A DNA stretch of 8,487 nt from Xanthobacteraceae bacterium (GTDB taxonomy: Bacteria > Pseudomonadota > Alphaproteobacteria > Rhizobiales > Xanthobacteraceae). Of this stretch, positions 1 through 6,332 are shown one piece after another. The notes below the pieces were generated by a model. It was not told where the DNA came from and did no database searches. It saw nothing but the letters and a program-made list of their open reading frames with translations. The stretch's first letter is position 1; each line of letters opens with the position of its first letter. The position numbers and the translations under genes are program-made. The stretch is from NCBI GenBank assembly GCA_030039655.1, contig JASHVC010000490.1:1-8487 (forward strand), in the 5' to 3' direction.

Positions 1-1293
1 GTGCCCTATTGCATGGGCACGGGCGCGCTGGCGCCCGGCACGCCGGGCTGCCCGGTCAACAACCAGATCCCCGACTGGAACGACCTCGTCTACAGCGGAA
101 AATGGGACGAGGCCGCGCGCAATCTGCACTCGACCAACAACTTTCCCGAAGTCACCGGGCGCGTGTGCCCGGCGCCGTGCGAAGCCTCCTGCACGCTCAA
201 CATCGACGAGAACCCGGTCACTATCAAGTCGATCGAGTGCGCCATCGCCGACCGCGCCATCGCGCAGGGGCTGAAGCCCGAGCCGGCGACGCACAAAACC
301 GGCAAGAAAGTCGCCATCGTTGGCTCAGGGCCGGCCGGCCTCGCCTGCGCGCAACAGCTCGCGCGCGCCGGCCACGAGGCGCATGTGTTCGAGAAGCTCG
401 CCAAAGCCGGCGGGCTCCTGCGCTATGGCATTCCCGACTTCAAGATGGAGAAGAATCATATCGACCGCCGCGTCACACAGATGCAGGCCGAGGGCGTAAT
501 CTTCCATTATGGCGCGCATGTTGGCGTCGATGTCGATGCGAAGAAGCTCGTCGGCGAATACGACGCCGTGGTGCTCACCGGCGGCGCCGAGAAGGGCCGT
601 GAGCTGCAGGTACCCGGCCGCGAGCTCGATGGCATTCATTTCGCCATGGACTACCTGCCACAGCAGAACCGCCGCGTCAGCGGTGAAGCCGCCAATGGCG
701 GCGCGCCGATCCTTGCCAAAGGCAAGCACGTCGTGGTCATCGGCGGCGGCGATACCGGCTCCGACTGCATTGGCACCGCATTCCGCCAGGGCGCGCTGTC
801 GGTGACCAACTTCGAAATCATGCCGGAGCCACCGCTGCACGAGAACAAGATGCTCACCTGGCCCGACTGGCCGCTGAAGCTGCGCACCTCATCGAGCCAC
901 GAGGAGGGCGCCGAGCGCTCATTCGCCGTGAACACTACGCGCTTCTCCGGCGAGAACGGCGCAGTGCAGAAACTGCATTGCGTGCGCGTCGATGAGAAAT
1001 TTAAGCCGGTCGCGGGCACCGAGTTCGAGATCAAGGCCGAACTGGTGCTGCTCGCCATGGGCTTCGTGCATCCGGTGCACGAGGGCATGATCAAGGGCCT
1101 CGACCTCGCGCTTGATCGCCGCGGCAACGTGTCGGCCACCACCGACGACTACAAGACCTCGCTTGCCAAGGTGTTCGCCGCGGGCGACATGCGCCGCGGC
1201 CAGTCGCTTGTGGTCTGGGCGATTCGCGAAGGCCGTCAGGCCGCGCACTCCGTCGACAAATTTTTGATGGGCTCGACGCTTTTGCCGCGCTGA
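1..1293 (+). CDS. gltD: Glutamate synthase [NADPH] small subunit, 5'-truncated by the window
   Basis: This is the small (beta) subunit of glutamate synthase (GOGAT). It takes electrons from NADPH through FAD and passes them via Fe-S clusters to the large subunit GltB, which makes glutamate from glutamine and 2-oxoglutarate in the cytoplasm. The visible 430 residues start inside the N-terminal Fe-S domain. Cysteines at 4, 17, 56, 60 and 64 (CPAPCEASC) fit the cluster-binding region. The FAD Rossmann motif GSGPAG is at 108-113, the NADPH motif GGGDTG at 248-253, and the C-terminal FAD contact [16 protein letters not shown] at 393-408. Family members run about 470-490 residues, so roughly 40 are missing. 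The GTG at base 1 therefore encodes an internal valine of the usual MDCG-V-P-Y-C stretch and is not a start codon. gltB is probably upstream, outside the window. The identification is firm; only the 5' end is unknown. Confidence 0.96.
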   Translation: MPYCMGTGALAPGTPGCPVNNQIPDWNDLVYSGKWDEAARNLHSTNNFPEVTGRVCPAPCEASCTLNIDENPVTIKSIECAIADRAIAQGLKPEPATHKTGKKVAIVGSGPAGLACAQQLARAGHEAHVFEKLAKAGGLLRYGIPDFKMEKNHIDRRVTQMQAEGVIFHYGAHVGVDVDAKKLVGEYDAVVLTGGAEKGRELQVPGRELDGIHFAMDYLPQQNRRVSGEAANGGAPILAKGKHVVVIGGGDTGSDCIGTAFRQGALSVTNFEIMPEPPLHENKMLTWPDWPLKLRTSSSHEEGAERSFAVNTTRFSGENGAVQKLHCVRVDEKFKPVAGTEFEIKAELVLLAMGFVHPVHEGMIKGLDLALDRRGNVSATTDDYKTSLAKVFAAGDMRRGQSLVVWAIREGRQAAHSVDKFLMGSTLLPR

Positions 1294-1307
1294 CGGATTT
1301 CCGCTGC

Positions 1308-1380
1308 TCGTCCTCGCGAAGGCGGGTGCCCAATCTTCTTGCTTAGTGCGCTGCCGGATTCCCGGCGTTCGCGGGAATAA
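1308..1380. repeat. Degenerate inverted-repeat element between convergent genes
   Basis: The spacer between gltD and the DUF459 gene contains two imperfect inverted arms of about 20-25 bases, at 1308-1332 (core CTCGCGAAGGCGGG) and 1356-1380 (core CCCGGCGTTCGCGGGAA). They are separated by about 23 bases. The reverse complement of the right arm matches the left through CGCGAA-GC-GG. The cores resemble the CCCGCGAAGGCGGG-type intergenic repeats scattered through Bradyrhizobium-like genomes; that resemblance is from memory. The folded transcript could act as a bidirectional terminator for the two convergent genes. There is no clear T-run. Confidence 0.5.
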
Positions 1381-1405
1381 GCAGCAATGGCTCTGTCTGG
1401 AAAAT

Positions 1406-2983
1406 TTACTGCGCTGCAGGCGCACCAAGGAGCGCAGGCGCTGCGGCTTGAGCGGGCGCGATTGCGGAAGGTGCCCCAGCGCTTGGCGTCGGAGCGGGGA
1501 CGCTCGCGCTAGAAGCTGGCGCCAGCGTATTGGCAGCAGACGGCGGCACAGGCTTTGGCTTCTGCGCCTGCTTCGCACTCGAAGAAGAGCGCGGCCAAGT
1601 AAAATCATCGGCGCGCCCTGCGGGCGCCGCAAGCGCTTCGCCACGCACCAGAACGCTGGCCGCGGTGGGGTCGGGCGAAGCCGGCGACGGACGCGAACCC
1701 GCGCCCAAGAGATCGCCGCCCTCCCCGGTGCTGGTCGCGGCCAGCGGCAGCACGGGCCCCACGGCGGGCCGCGCTACGCCCGGCGCAGCGGCCGCCGCCG
1801 GTACTGTCGCTTCCGGCGCCGGTAATGCCACCGGCACAACCGGGTTTGCCATCACGCGGGCCAGTTCGTGTTCGACATAATGGGCGAGCTTCTCGGCGCC
1901 GGCCTTGGAGAAGTGAATGCCGTCGCCAGACCGCAGCCGGCGAATCTGGCCCTCGAAATCCGGCCCTTGCACTGCGTAGCGCCCGTTCTCGTCAACAAAG
2001 CCGTCCCAGATATCGACATAGACGATCCCGGCCTTGTCGGCGCGCGCGTGGTAAAGATCGTCCAGGTAGCTCATTTCGCCGGTGGCGCGCGGGCCACGAA
2101 CGGCTGGCAGCCCGACCCAGAGCACGGGCACGCCTTTGCTCTTGAGCACCGCGATCATGTCGTCGATCCGCTTTCCGTAGAGCTCTGCCCATTCGTCGGT
2201 GTGAAACTCATAGGTGCCGCCGGGCGTTGGGTGCGGTTCCGCCGCGGCGACAGCCGGCGCTTCTTCGGATTGTTGCACGGCGGTGGCGGGCGGCGCCGCG
2301 GTCCTGGCGTCTTGTCCCTGCTGTGGCTGCGCCGTTTGTCCTGCTGGCGCCGGAGCGTTGGCCCCCGCCGCGGGCTGCTTGCCTTCCGGCTTACCGGGCG
2401 CGGCAGCGTTGGCGCCTGCTGCTGGCTGTTTGGCCTCCGGCTTGGCCTCACGCGGCTGCAACTTCAGCGACACGCGATCATTCAGGCCGAGCATCACCAC
2501 GATGGCGGCAGGCTTCTCCGTGGCCAGGATGTCCTTGATGGCTTGCGACCAGTCCAGCGTGTCGTTGCGCGGCTCGTAATGGATGAGGCCGGAGTTCGGC
2601 CGTATCCTGCGTTCGACACCGAGCTGCGGCTGGTCCGCGTAGATCTCCTCCAGCCCATAGGCGAGCCAATCGGCGAACGAGTCGCCGATCACCACAATCG
2701 TGCTGGCCGGCGGCGTCTCAACCTTCCGCGGCGGCGGCGGCTTGGCGGATTCCTCCGGCCGCGGTGCGTAGCCGGGCGGCTGCGTACCGTACGACTGCGG
2801 AGGATTGTAGGGGCGGTCGAAAAACGGGAAGGAAAAGAGTCCTTCACCCCGGCGGTTCGAGCGATCATCCCAGTTGCCGAAGAACTGCGCATGCGCAGCG
2901 AGCGGCAGCAGCGTGGCCATAACGGCGATCGTCACAGAAATCGCCGTCCGCGATCCAAGCCACTTCCCGTTGCGCATCGCCAT
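1406..2983 (-). CDS. Exported DUF459-family SGNH-hydrolase-fold protein with Pro/Ala-rich insertion and tail
   Basis: This 525-residue protein belongs to the DUF459 group of SGNH/GDSL-like hydrolases common in alphaproteobacteria; its substrate is unknown. A signal peptide covers residues 1-32 (hydrophobic 14-30, cleavage after AHA), so it is probably periplasmic. SGNH blocks are visible: VVIGDSFADWL with Ser102 (97-107), MLGLNDR with Asn168 (164-170), and DGIHF with Asp354 and His357 (354-358). The fold is interrupted between GLND and the next conserved stretch (YEFHTDEWAELYGKRIDDM, 258-276) by a low-complexity Pro/Ala/Gln segment, about 173-256. A second Pro/Ala/Ser-rich tail fills about 385-525. 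The start at 2983 is supported by AAGG six bases upstream; an alternative ATG lies two codons in. Acyl esterase or acetyltransferase-like activity on cell-envelope glycans would fit the fold but is only inference. The gene stands alone and converges with gltD. Confidence 0.88.
   Translation of the reverse strand: MAMRNGKWLGSRTAISVTIAVMATLLPLAAHAQFFGNWDDRSNRRGEGLFSFPFFDRPYNPPQSYGTQPPGYAPRPEESAKPPPPRKVETPPASTIVVIGDSFADWLAYGLEEIYADQPQLGVERRIRPNSGLIHYEPRNDTLDWSQAIKDILATEKPAAIVVMLGLNDRVSLKLQPREAKPEAKQPAAGANAAAPGKPEGKQPAAGANAPAPAGQTAQPQQGQDARTAAPPATAVQQSEEAPAVAAAEPHPTPGGTYEFHTDEWAELYGKRIDDMIAVLKSKGVPVLWVGLPAVRGPRATGEMSYLDDLYHARADKAGIVYVDIWDGFVDENGRYAVQGPDFEGQIRRLRSGDGIHFSKAGAEKLAHYVEHELARVMANPVVPVALPAPEATVPAAAAAPGVARPAVGPVLPLAATSTGEGGDLLGAGSRPSPASPDPTAASVLVRGEALAAPAGRADDFTWPRSSSSAKQAQKPKPVPPSAANTLAPASSASVPAPTPSAGAPSAIAPAQAAAPALLGAPAAQ
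2339..2443 (-). repeat. In-frame tandem repeat in the SGNH protein (two ~17-18-residue units)
   Basis: Residues 181-197 and 198-215 of the DUF459 protein are two near-identical units, KPEAKQPAAGANAAAPG and KPEGKQPAAGANAPAPAG. The duplication is visible in the DNA as repeated GGCTTNCCGGG/GCGTTGG-type blocks. It keeps the frame and lies in the low-complexity segment between catalytic blocks. This looks like slippage or duplication in a flexible linker, so copy number may vary between strains. Confidence 0.8.
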
Positions 2984-3166
2984 AATCGACCTTGATCCAA
3001 TACCGGACCGCTGATCTCAGAAGCGGCCAATACAATCTAGCGCGGATCGCGCGTCGGCGAAATCCGCCCTCGCCTCACCCTCAGGGCCCGCCAGCGTGCA
3101 TATTGACGAAAAGTGTCAACGAAAAGACCGACCCACGCCCGCGGTTCTACGGGGCCTCGGGATGCG
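2984..3166. other. Intergenic spacer upstream of the DUF459 gene
   Basis: This 183-base gap follows the DUF3551 gene and must hold any independent promoter of the DUF459 gene. It contains a CCGCT/AGCGG inverted repeat (3008-3012 and 3022-3026, nine-base loop) in the presumed leader. It also has a TTGAC/GTCAA inverted repeat at 3103-3107 and 3115-3119, which reads as TTGACA on the minus strand. No well-spaced -10 hexamer accompanies that TTGACA, so no promoter is called. Open frames here lack protein-like composition and are taken as non-coding. Confidence 0.4.
2990..2993 (-). promoter_or_regulatory. Ribosome binding site of the DUF459 gene
   Basis: On the minus strand AAGG is followed by TCGATT and then the ATG at 2983, a good six-base spacing. 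This supports the upstream of two nearby ATGs (2983 rather than 2977) as the main start. Confidence 0.55.
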
Positions 3167-3409
3167 CTAATGCCCTGCAGATGGCCGGTGCACGTTCGGC
3201 TCAGGGCCCCGATACATGTTGTTGCGCACGCAAAATCCGCCAATGCCGTGTACCGAATCCATGCACTGCTGCACTGTCACGAAGCCACAATTATAAGCCG
3301 CGTCGCCCATGTTCAGAACCGCGCACCACGGATAATTTTGTGCTTGCGCGGACGACGACATCACCACGCTGCCCGCGACGAGCCCCGCGGTAAGCAGCAA
3401 AAGCCTCAT
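3167..3409 (-). CDS. DUF3551-family small secreted cysteine-rich protein
   Basis: An 80-residue protein with an N-terminal signal peptide (residues 1-24, hydrophobic run MRLLLLTAGLVAGSVVM, cleavage after AQA). The mature part begins QNYPWCA and continues with YNCGFVTVQQCMDSVHGIGGFC. This layout, with cysteines at 29, 41, 49 and 60, is typical of the DUF3551 family, abundant and multi-copy in Bradyrhizobium-like genomes and of unknown function. Four cysteines suggest two disulfides in the periplasm or outside the cell (inference). The frame stays open far upstream to 3943, but that part overlaps the divergent plus-strand gene and is not protein-like. A GGGAG sits six bases before the ATG at 3409 and directly abuts the ATG at 3415, so 3409 is preferred. 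The gene is divergent from the exported protein at 3665. Confidence 0.85.
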   Translation of the reverse strand: MRLLLLTAGLVAGSVVMSSSAQAQNYPWCAVLNMGDAAYNCGFVTVQQCMDSVHGIGGFCVRNNMYRGPEPNVHRPSAGH

Positions 3410-3664
3410 GGGCATCTCCCGGTTTGGCAATGGATTACGGCGAAGAATCTCGCAACGTCTTCGTCTCCCGCGAGGTTCCTTGCTCCACGGTCCGCGCCAG
3501 TGTGGCATCCCCGCATCATCGAGAGCAACCGCAGAGCGGGCACTGTGGAAAGTCCGGCCGGAAGGCCATGCGCAGCGCATTAAATCCATTGTCAATCGCG
3601 ATGCGCTATTGTTCGCCCTGCTTTGCCCCCAAATAGTGCCCCACTGCGGCCGCGCCGGACTGTC
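3410..3664. promoter_or_regulatory. Divergent promoter region with ATGCGC/GCGCAT palindromic elements
   Basis: This 255-base spacer separates the divergent DUF3551 gene and the exported protein and must serve at least one of them. It contains a perfect palindrome of 6-base arms, ATGCGC-A-GCGCAT (3568-3580). A third copy, ATGCGC, at 3601-3606 forms a 7-base inverted repeat (AGCGCAT/ATGCGCT) with the right arm of the palindrome across 20 bases. TTGACA lies between them on the minus strand (3594-3589), resembling a -35 element pointing toward the DUF3551 gene, but no convincing -10 at standard spacing was seen. An operator role is inference. Confidence 0.4.
3416..3420 (-). promoter_or_regulatory. 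Ribosome binding site deciding the DUF3551 start
   Basis: The minus strand reads GGGAG-ATG-CCC-ATG. The first ATG (3415) touches the Shine-Dalgarno motif and is too close to use. The second (3409) is six bases away and begins directly with the hydrophobic signal sequence, so the second ATG is the likely start. Confidence 0.6.
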
Positions 3665-4303
3665 ATGATGCTCCTTGCCGATCGGGTTGCAAACGTCGCT
3701 GCCATGTGCGCAGTGCTCGTCTTTGCTGCGTCCACCTTCTCGGCCGCTCAGGGAACTACGAATCCCGCGCCGTCGGCGGTACACGGCGTCAAGCATATCC
3801 TGTATCTTTCCATAAAATCGGACGGCACCGGCCTGCAGACAGCAGACAGCTCCGGTGCATCGGACATTCCAGCGTCTCAGGATCAAGCGTCCAAAGAAAC
3901 ACCCAAAGCAACGCTGCGAGTCGTGGTTCGCTTGTCGGATCATTCGCAGGAAACGAGTTTCTTTGGCGACGTGCCGGCCAGCGTAGCCAATTTCGATCTG
4001 ACGAAGGGCTCACCCGAGCAACAAATCTGGCAGGACGAGAGCTGCCATCATGAGCGCGGCTTCCCGCGGATGCTGGTGATCGCCGTCGACGGCGTGATCG
4101 CGCATGGGTCCGACAAGCAGGCGATCGAAGCGCGGCCGCGCCACATCGGCTTGCCCATCCCGTGGGATGAAATCATGATGGCGAGCGCCCTACAGTTTAG
4201 TGCCGACGACCGCGGCCGATTCATCGAGACGCGTACGCAGACGAAGGAGAGCCATCTCTCAGTGGTCCTGAAAATGTATATATTGTCGTGCGAGGTGAAG
4301 TAG
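3665..4303 (+). CDS. Unrecognised exported protein
   Basis: I do not recognise this 212-residue protein. It begins with a probable signal peptide (residues 1-28, hydrophobic 10-24, possible cleavage after SAA near 28), followed by a polar linker (about 55-82, rich in Ser, Asp and Gln). A folded-looking part follows from about 83: alternating strands such as ATLRVVVRLSD, then LVIAVDGVIAHG (137-148) and SHLSVVLKMYILSCEVK at the C-terminus. The mature part has two cysteines (127 and 209) that could pair. Codon use is consistent with coding (mostly G or C at third positions). The frame runs upstream to an ATG at 3623, but the ATG-ATG at 3665/3668 leads directly into the signal peptide and GGA lies a few bases before it. 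It is divergent from the DUF3551 gene. A secreted or periplasmic location is likely; the function is unknown. Confidence 0.65.
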   Translation: MMLLADRVANVAAMCAVLVFAASTFSAAQGTTNPAPSAVHGVKHILYLSIKSDGTGLQTADSSGASDIPASQDQASKETPKATLRVVVRLSDHSQETSFFGDVPASVANFDLTKGSPEQQIWQDESCHHERGFPRMLVIAVDGVIAHGSDKQAIEARPRHIGLPIPWDEIMMASALQFSADDRGRFIETRTQTKESHLSVVLKMYILSCEVK

Positions 4304-4325
4304 GGCTGGGTCTTAGACCGGCCCC
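4303..4325 (+). terminator. GC-rich stem-loop overlapping the stop codon of the exported protein (candidate terminator)
   Basis: The bases from the last G of the TAG stop through GGGCTGGGTCT-T-AGACCGGCCCC form an imperfect hairpin. The inner GGTCT/AGACC and outer GGG/CCC pairs are good, with a bulge or mismatch between. No T-run follows, so this is a weak intrinsic-terminator candidate. Confidence 0.35.
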
Positions 4326-4443
4326 TACGACGACCAAATTTCTGCCTCGATCCTTTCGAGCGAATTAGACGAAGAGAAACGCATAGGCTATCACACGTCC
4401 GGGGCGTAATTGTTAACCGGAAGAGATGCAATCGGGGGTTGAT

Positions 4444-4482
4444 ATGGGCCGAAATGGACTCATGCGCAACTCCGCGAATTGA
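4444..4482 (+). other. Possible 12-codon leader ORF ahead of the XRE gene
   Basis: A short frame ATG...TGA (MGRNGLMRNSAN) lies just upstream of the XRE gene. GGGGG sits a few bases before its ATG, at workable Shine-Dalgarno spacing. It ends 20 bases before the XRE start. There is no run of one amino acid that would suggest attenuation, and a chance occurrence is quite possible. Confidence 0.2.
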
Positions 4483-4493
4483 GCGCAATCTAG

Positions 4494-4498
4494 AAGGG
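4494..4498 (+). promoter_or_regulatory. Ribosome binding site of the XRE regulator
   Basis: AAGGG is followed by four bases (CACA) and the ATG at 4503. This fixes the start and agrees with the family's conserved N-terminus (MSTKSPNPIDTYVG). No confident -35/-10 pair was found in the 199-base spacer upstream. Confidence 0.55.
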
Positions 4499-4502
4499 CA
4501 CA

Positions 4503-4910
4503 ATGTCCACCAAATCTCCTAATCCCATTGACACGTACGTTGGCGGACGCGTTCGCATGCGCCGATTGATGCTCGACATGAGCCAGGAAGCTCTTGCAAA
4601 ACAACTGGGCCTAACGTTCCAGCAAGTTCAGAAATACGAAAAGGGCACCAATCGCATCAGCGCGAGCAGACTACAGGCGCTGTCGCAAATTCTCGATGTC
4701 CCGGTGCATTTCTTCTTCGAGGGAGTGCCGCGTCTCGCTGGGAAAGGTCGAGAATTATCGGAATCGCCAGCGCCCAATTATATTGCCGACGTTCTCGCAG
4801 ACTCCGATGGACATGCGCTGATCCGAGCGTTCGCTCGGGTCAAAGAGCCCGCCCTGCGGCGGTCTATAGTTCGGGTCATAGAGAGGATGGTTAGTTCGAG
4901 AGACAGCTGA
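4503..4910 (+). CDS. XRE (Cro/CI)-family helix-turn-helix regulator, PhrR/PraR-like
   Basis: A 135-residue cytoplasmic DNA-binding regulator. The helix-turn-helix spans about residues 13-72. It starts with GGRVRMRRLMLDMSQEALAKQ, has the recognition region LGLTFQQVQKYEKGTNRIS (35-53), and ends with the conserved LQALSQILDVPVHFFFEG (58-75). The C-terminal part (about 100-135, ALIRAFARVKEPALRRSIVRVIERM) is a short predicted helical tail. This layout and length match the rhizobial PhrR/PraR-type regulators, which are present in many copies in alphaproteobacteria and some of which are stress- or quorum-linked. That comparison is from family knowledge. The target here is unknown. The gene is separated by 90 bases from the monooxygenase gene and may be an independent unit; a regulatory link to that cluster is possible but unsupported. 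Confidence 0.9.
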   Translation: MSTKSPNPIDTYVGGRVRMRRLMLDMSQEALAKQLGLTFQQVQKYEKGTNRISASRLQALSQILDVPVHFFFEGVPRLAGKGRELSESPAPNYIADVLADSDGHALIRAFARVKEPALRRSIVRVIERMVSSRDS

Positions 4911-4918
4911 GACAAGTC

Positions 4919-4933
4919 CCAGCGTTTCGCTGG
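4919..4933 (+). terminator. Perfect 6-bp stem-loop after the XRE gene (candidate terminator)
   Basis: CCAGCG-TTT-CGCTGG begins nine bases after the XRE stop codon. The stem is perfect and GC-rich with a three-base loop, but no T-run follows. It could end the XRE transcript or shape the leader of the monooxygenase mRNA. Confidence 0.35.
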
Positions 4934-4984
4934 CGCGAGCGCGAGAGCATCTTGATCTCCACTCACGGAATTGGGGCAATTTGT

Positions 4985-4995
4985 CGCCTTCGGCG
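4985..4995 (+). promoter_or_regulatory. Small hairpin just before the monooxygenase start
   Basis: CGCC-TTC-GGCG forms a compact 4-bp GC stem ending five bases before the ATG at 5001. It occupies the position where a Shine-Dalgarno would sit, and no Shine-Dalgarno sequence is visible there. It may be chance. Confidence 0.25.
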
Positions 4996-5000
4996 CCCAC

Positions 5001-6332
5001 ATGAAACCGATCAGTTTGTCGCTCTTCATCGGCTACGGTCACGGCCCGCGCGGCTGGGACCATCCACGCATGCGCGACCACTACGACTGGCGGCATCCCG
5101 AACTCTATCAGGACTTGGCGCAAGTCTGCGAGCGCGGCATCTTCGAAATGTTCATTTTCGCGGACGTGCTTGCGATCCCAACGTCCTATCTAAATTCTCC
5201 CGATGTCGCGATAAAATTCGGGCTGGAAGGAATCTGCCACGATCCCGTTCCTCTCGTGGCGATGATCGCGGCTAAGACGACGCATATTGGCGTCGCTGCC
5301 ACGCTCTCCACCACCTATTACCCGCCTTTTATGCTGGCGCGGCTGCTGACATCGCTCGATCATCTGACTCGTGGCCGCATCGGCTGGAACGTGGTCACAT
5401 CAAGCAATCAGGCGAGCGCAAGAAATTTTGGCCAAAGCCATCTGCCGCCGCACGATGAACGCTACGATATTGCCGATGAATATATGGAGTTGTGCGGACA
5501 GCTCTGGGACAGTTGGGCCAAAGACGCCGTGTTTGATCCACCTGGCGATGTGATCTTTGCCGACCCGACGAGGGTTCATCCAATCCACTTCGAGGGCCAG
5601 CACTTTCGATGCGAGGGGCCGCTTAATGCGGTGCCCTCTCCCCAGGGCCGCCCGGTGATCATCCAGGCTGGCGCTTCCGATCGCGGCAGGGACTTCGCGG
5701 CCCGGCATGCCGATGTCGTAATTTGCAGCAAAAACACTATCGACGACATGAAGGCATTCCACGATGACGTTAAACGGCGCGCGGTGAAACACGGACGAAA
5801 GGAGACGGAGTGCCAGATTATATTCACGTTCAACGCGATGATGATCGGCGCCACAGAGGAGATCGTGCGTAAAAAACAATCCGACCTCGAGCATATCAGC
5901 AACTCTTTGCTCGAAGCCGGACTTGTGAAAATCTCACGAACCGTAGGGCGTGACGTTTCAGTGTATCCGCTGGATGAGCCGCTGCCGGCCTTCGACGAGA
6001 CGGATTTGCAGACCGGGCGCAGCTTGCTGCTCAAATACTATTCAATGGGCCGCACGCCGACACTCCGGCAGGTCGCCGCGAACGAGGTCATAAAGGAAAA
6101 TTTTCCCGTGCGCGGCACGTACGAACAGGTGGCCGAACGGCTGATCAATGTCATGGATCAGGTCGGCGGCGACGGCTATGCGGTAAGAGCCAACTATTTG
6201 TCCGATAGTCTGGCGGGCTACGTCGTTGAGTTTGTCGATCACGTCGTTCCGATCTTGCAGCGCGAGGGATACGCCAGGACGTCCTATCCGCCGGGCACCT
6301 TGCGCGAGCGGCTACGGGTTGGTCGCTCATGA
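5001..6332 (+). CDS. LLM-class flavin-dependent monooxygenase, NtaA/SnaA/DszA family
   Basis: A 443-residue cytoplasmic monooxygenase of the bacterial-luciferase-like TIM-barrel superfamily. Family members (nitrilotriacetate monooxygenase NtaA, pristinamycin SnaA, dibenzothiophene-sulfone DszA) use reduced FMN from a separate reductase and O2 to oxidise small organic substrates. Supporting signatures are the early SLFIGYGHGPRGWDHP region (6-22), FEMFIFADVL (48-57), the flavin-site stretch LTRGRIGWNVVTS (122-134), HPIHFEGQHFRCEGPLN (193-209) with SPQGRPVIIQAGASDRG (213-229), and DFAARHADVV (231-240). Length is normal for the family. The ATG at 5001 is chosen because the family's first strand begins right after it. 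An in-frame TTG at 4971 would add ten residues but also lacks a Shine-Dalgarno. Its stop overlaps the next gene's start (ATGA), implying translational coupling with the solute-binding protein. The substrate cannot be read from the sequence, and no partner flavin reductase is visible. Confidence 0.92.
   Translation: MKPISLSLFIGYGHGPRGWDHPRMRDHYDWRHPELYQDLAQVCERGIFEMFIFADVLAIPTSYLNSPDVAIKFGLEGICHDPVPLVAMIAAKTTHIGVAATLSTTYYPPFMLARLLTSLDHLTRGRIGWNVVTSSNQASARNFGQSHLPPHDERYDIADEYMELCGQLWDSWAKDAVFDPPGDVIFADPTRVHPIHFEGQHFRCEGPLNAVPSPQGRPVIIQAGASDRGRDFAARHADVVICSKNTIDDMKAFHDDVKRRAVKHGRKETECQIIFTFNAMMIGATEEIVRKKQSDLEHISNSLLEAGLVKISRTVGRDVSVYPLDEPLPAFDETDLQTGRSLLLKYYSMGRTPTLRQVAANEVIKENFPVRGTYEQVAERLINVMDQVGGDGYAVRANYLSDSLAGYVVEFVDHVVPILQREGYARTSYPPGTLRERLRVGRS

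Noticed and set aside
1..3. GTG at base 1 as the start codon of gltD
   Set aside because: The protein begins mid-way through the conserved N-terminal cysteine region of GltD, so this GTG is an internal valine codon.
919..1644. Minus-strand open frame of 241 codons spanning the gltD end and the intergenic repeat
   Set aside because: It overlaps gltD antisense and the 3' end of the DUF459 gene in another frame, and is Arg/Leu/Gln-rich shadow sequence.
1868..2995. Long plus-strand open frame (375 codons) opposite the DUF459 gene
   Set aside because: It is antisense to a gene with a signal peptide and clear SGNH motifs. Its translation is Arg/Gly-rich with no recognisable motif, as expected for the shadow of a GC-rich gene.
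3103..3119. TTGAC/GTCAA inverted repeat as a promoter or terminator
   Set aside because: The minus-strand TTGACA has no -10 at normal spacing, and the hairpin is short and AT-rich with no T-run. It is kept only as a note in the spacer entry.
2992..3393. Plus-strand open frame of 133 codons across the DUF459 upstream region
   Set aside because: Its composition is not protein-like and it overlaps the DUF3551 gene antisense, with no homology I recognise.
3113..3583. Plus-strand open frame of 156 codons
   Set aside because: It is antisense to the DUF3551 gene and runs into the divergent promoter region. No motif or signal was seen.
3410..3943. N-terminal extension of the DUF3551 frame to a 258-residue protein
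   Set aside because: The extra part overlaps the divergent exported-protein gene and the promoter spacer. The signal peptide and Shine-Dalgarno place the start at 3409.
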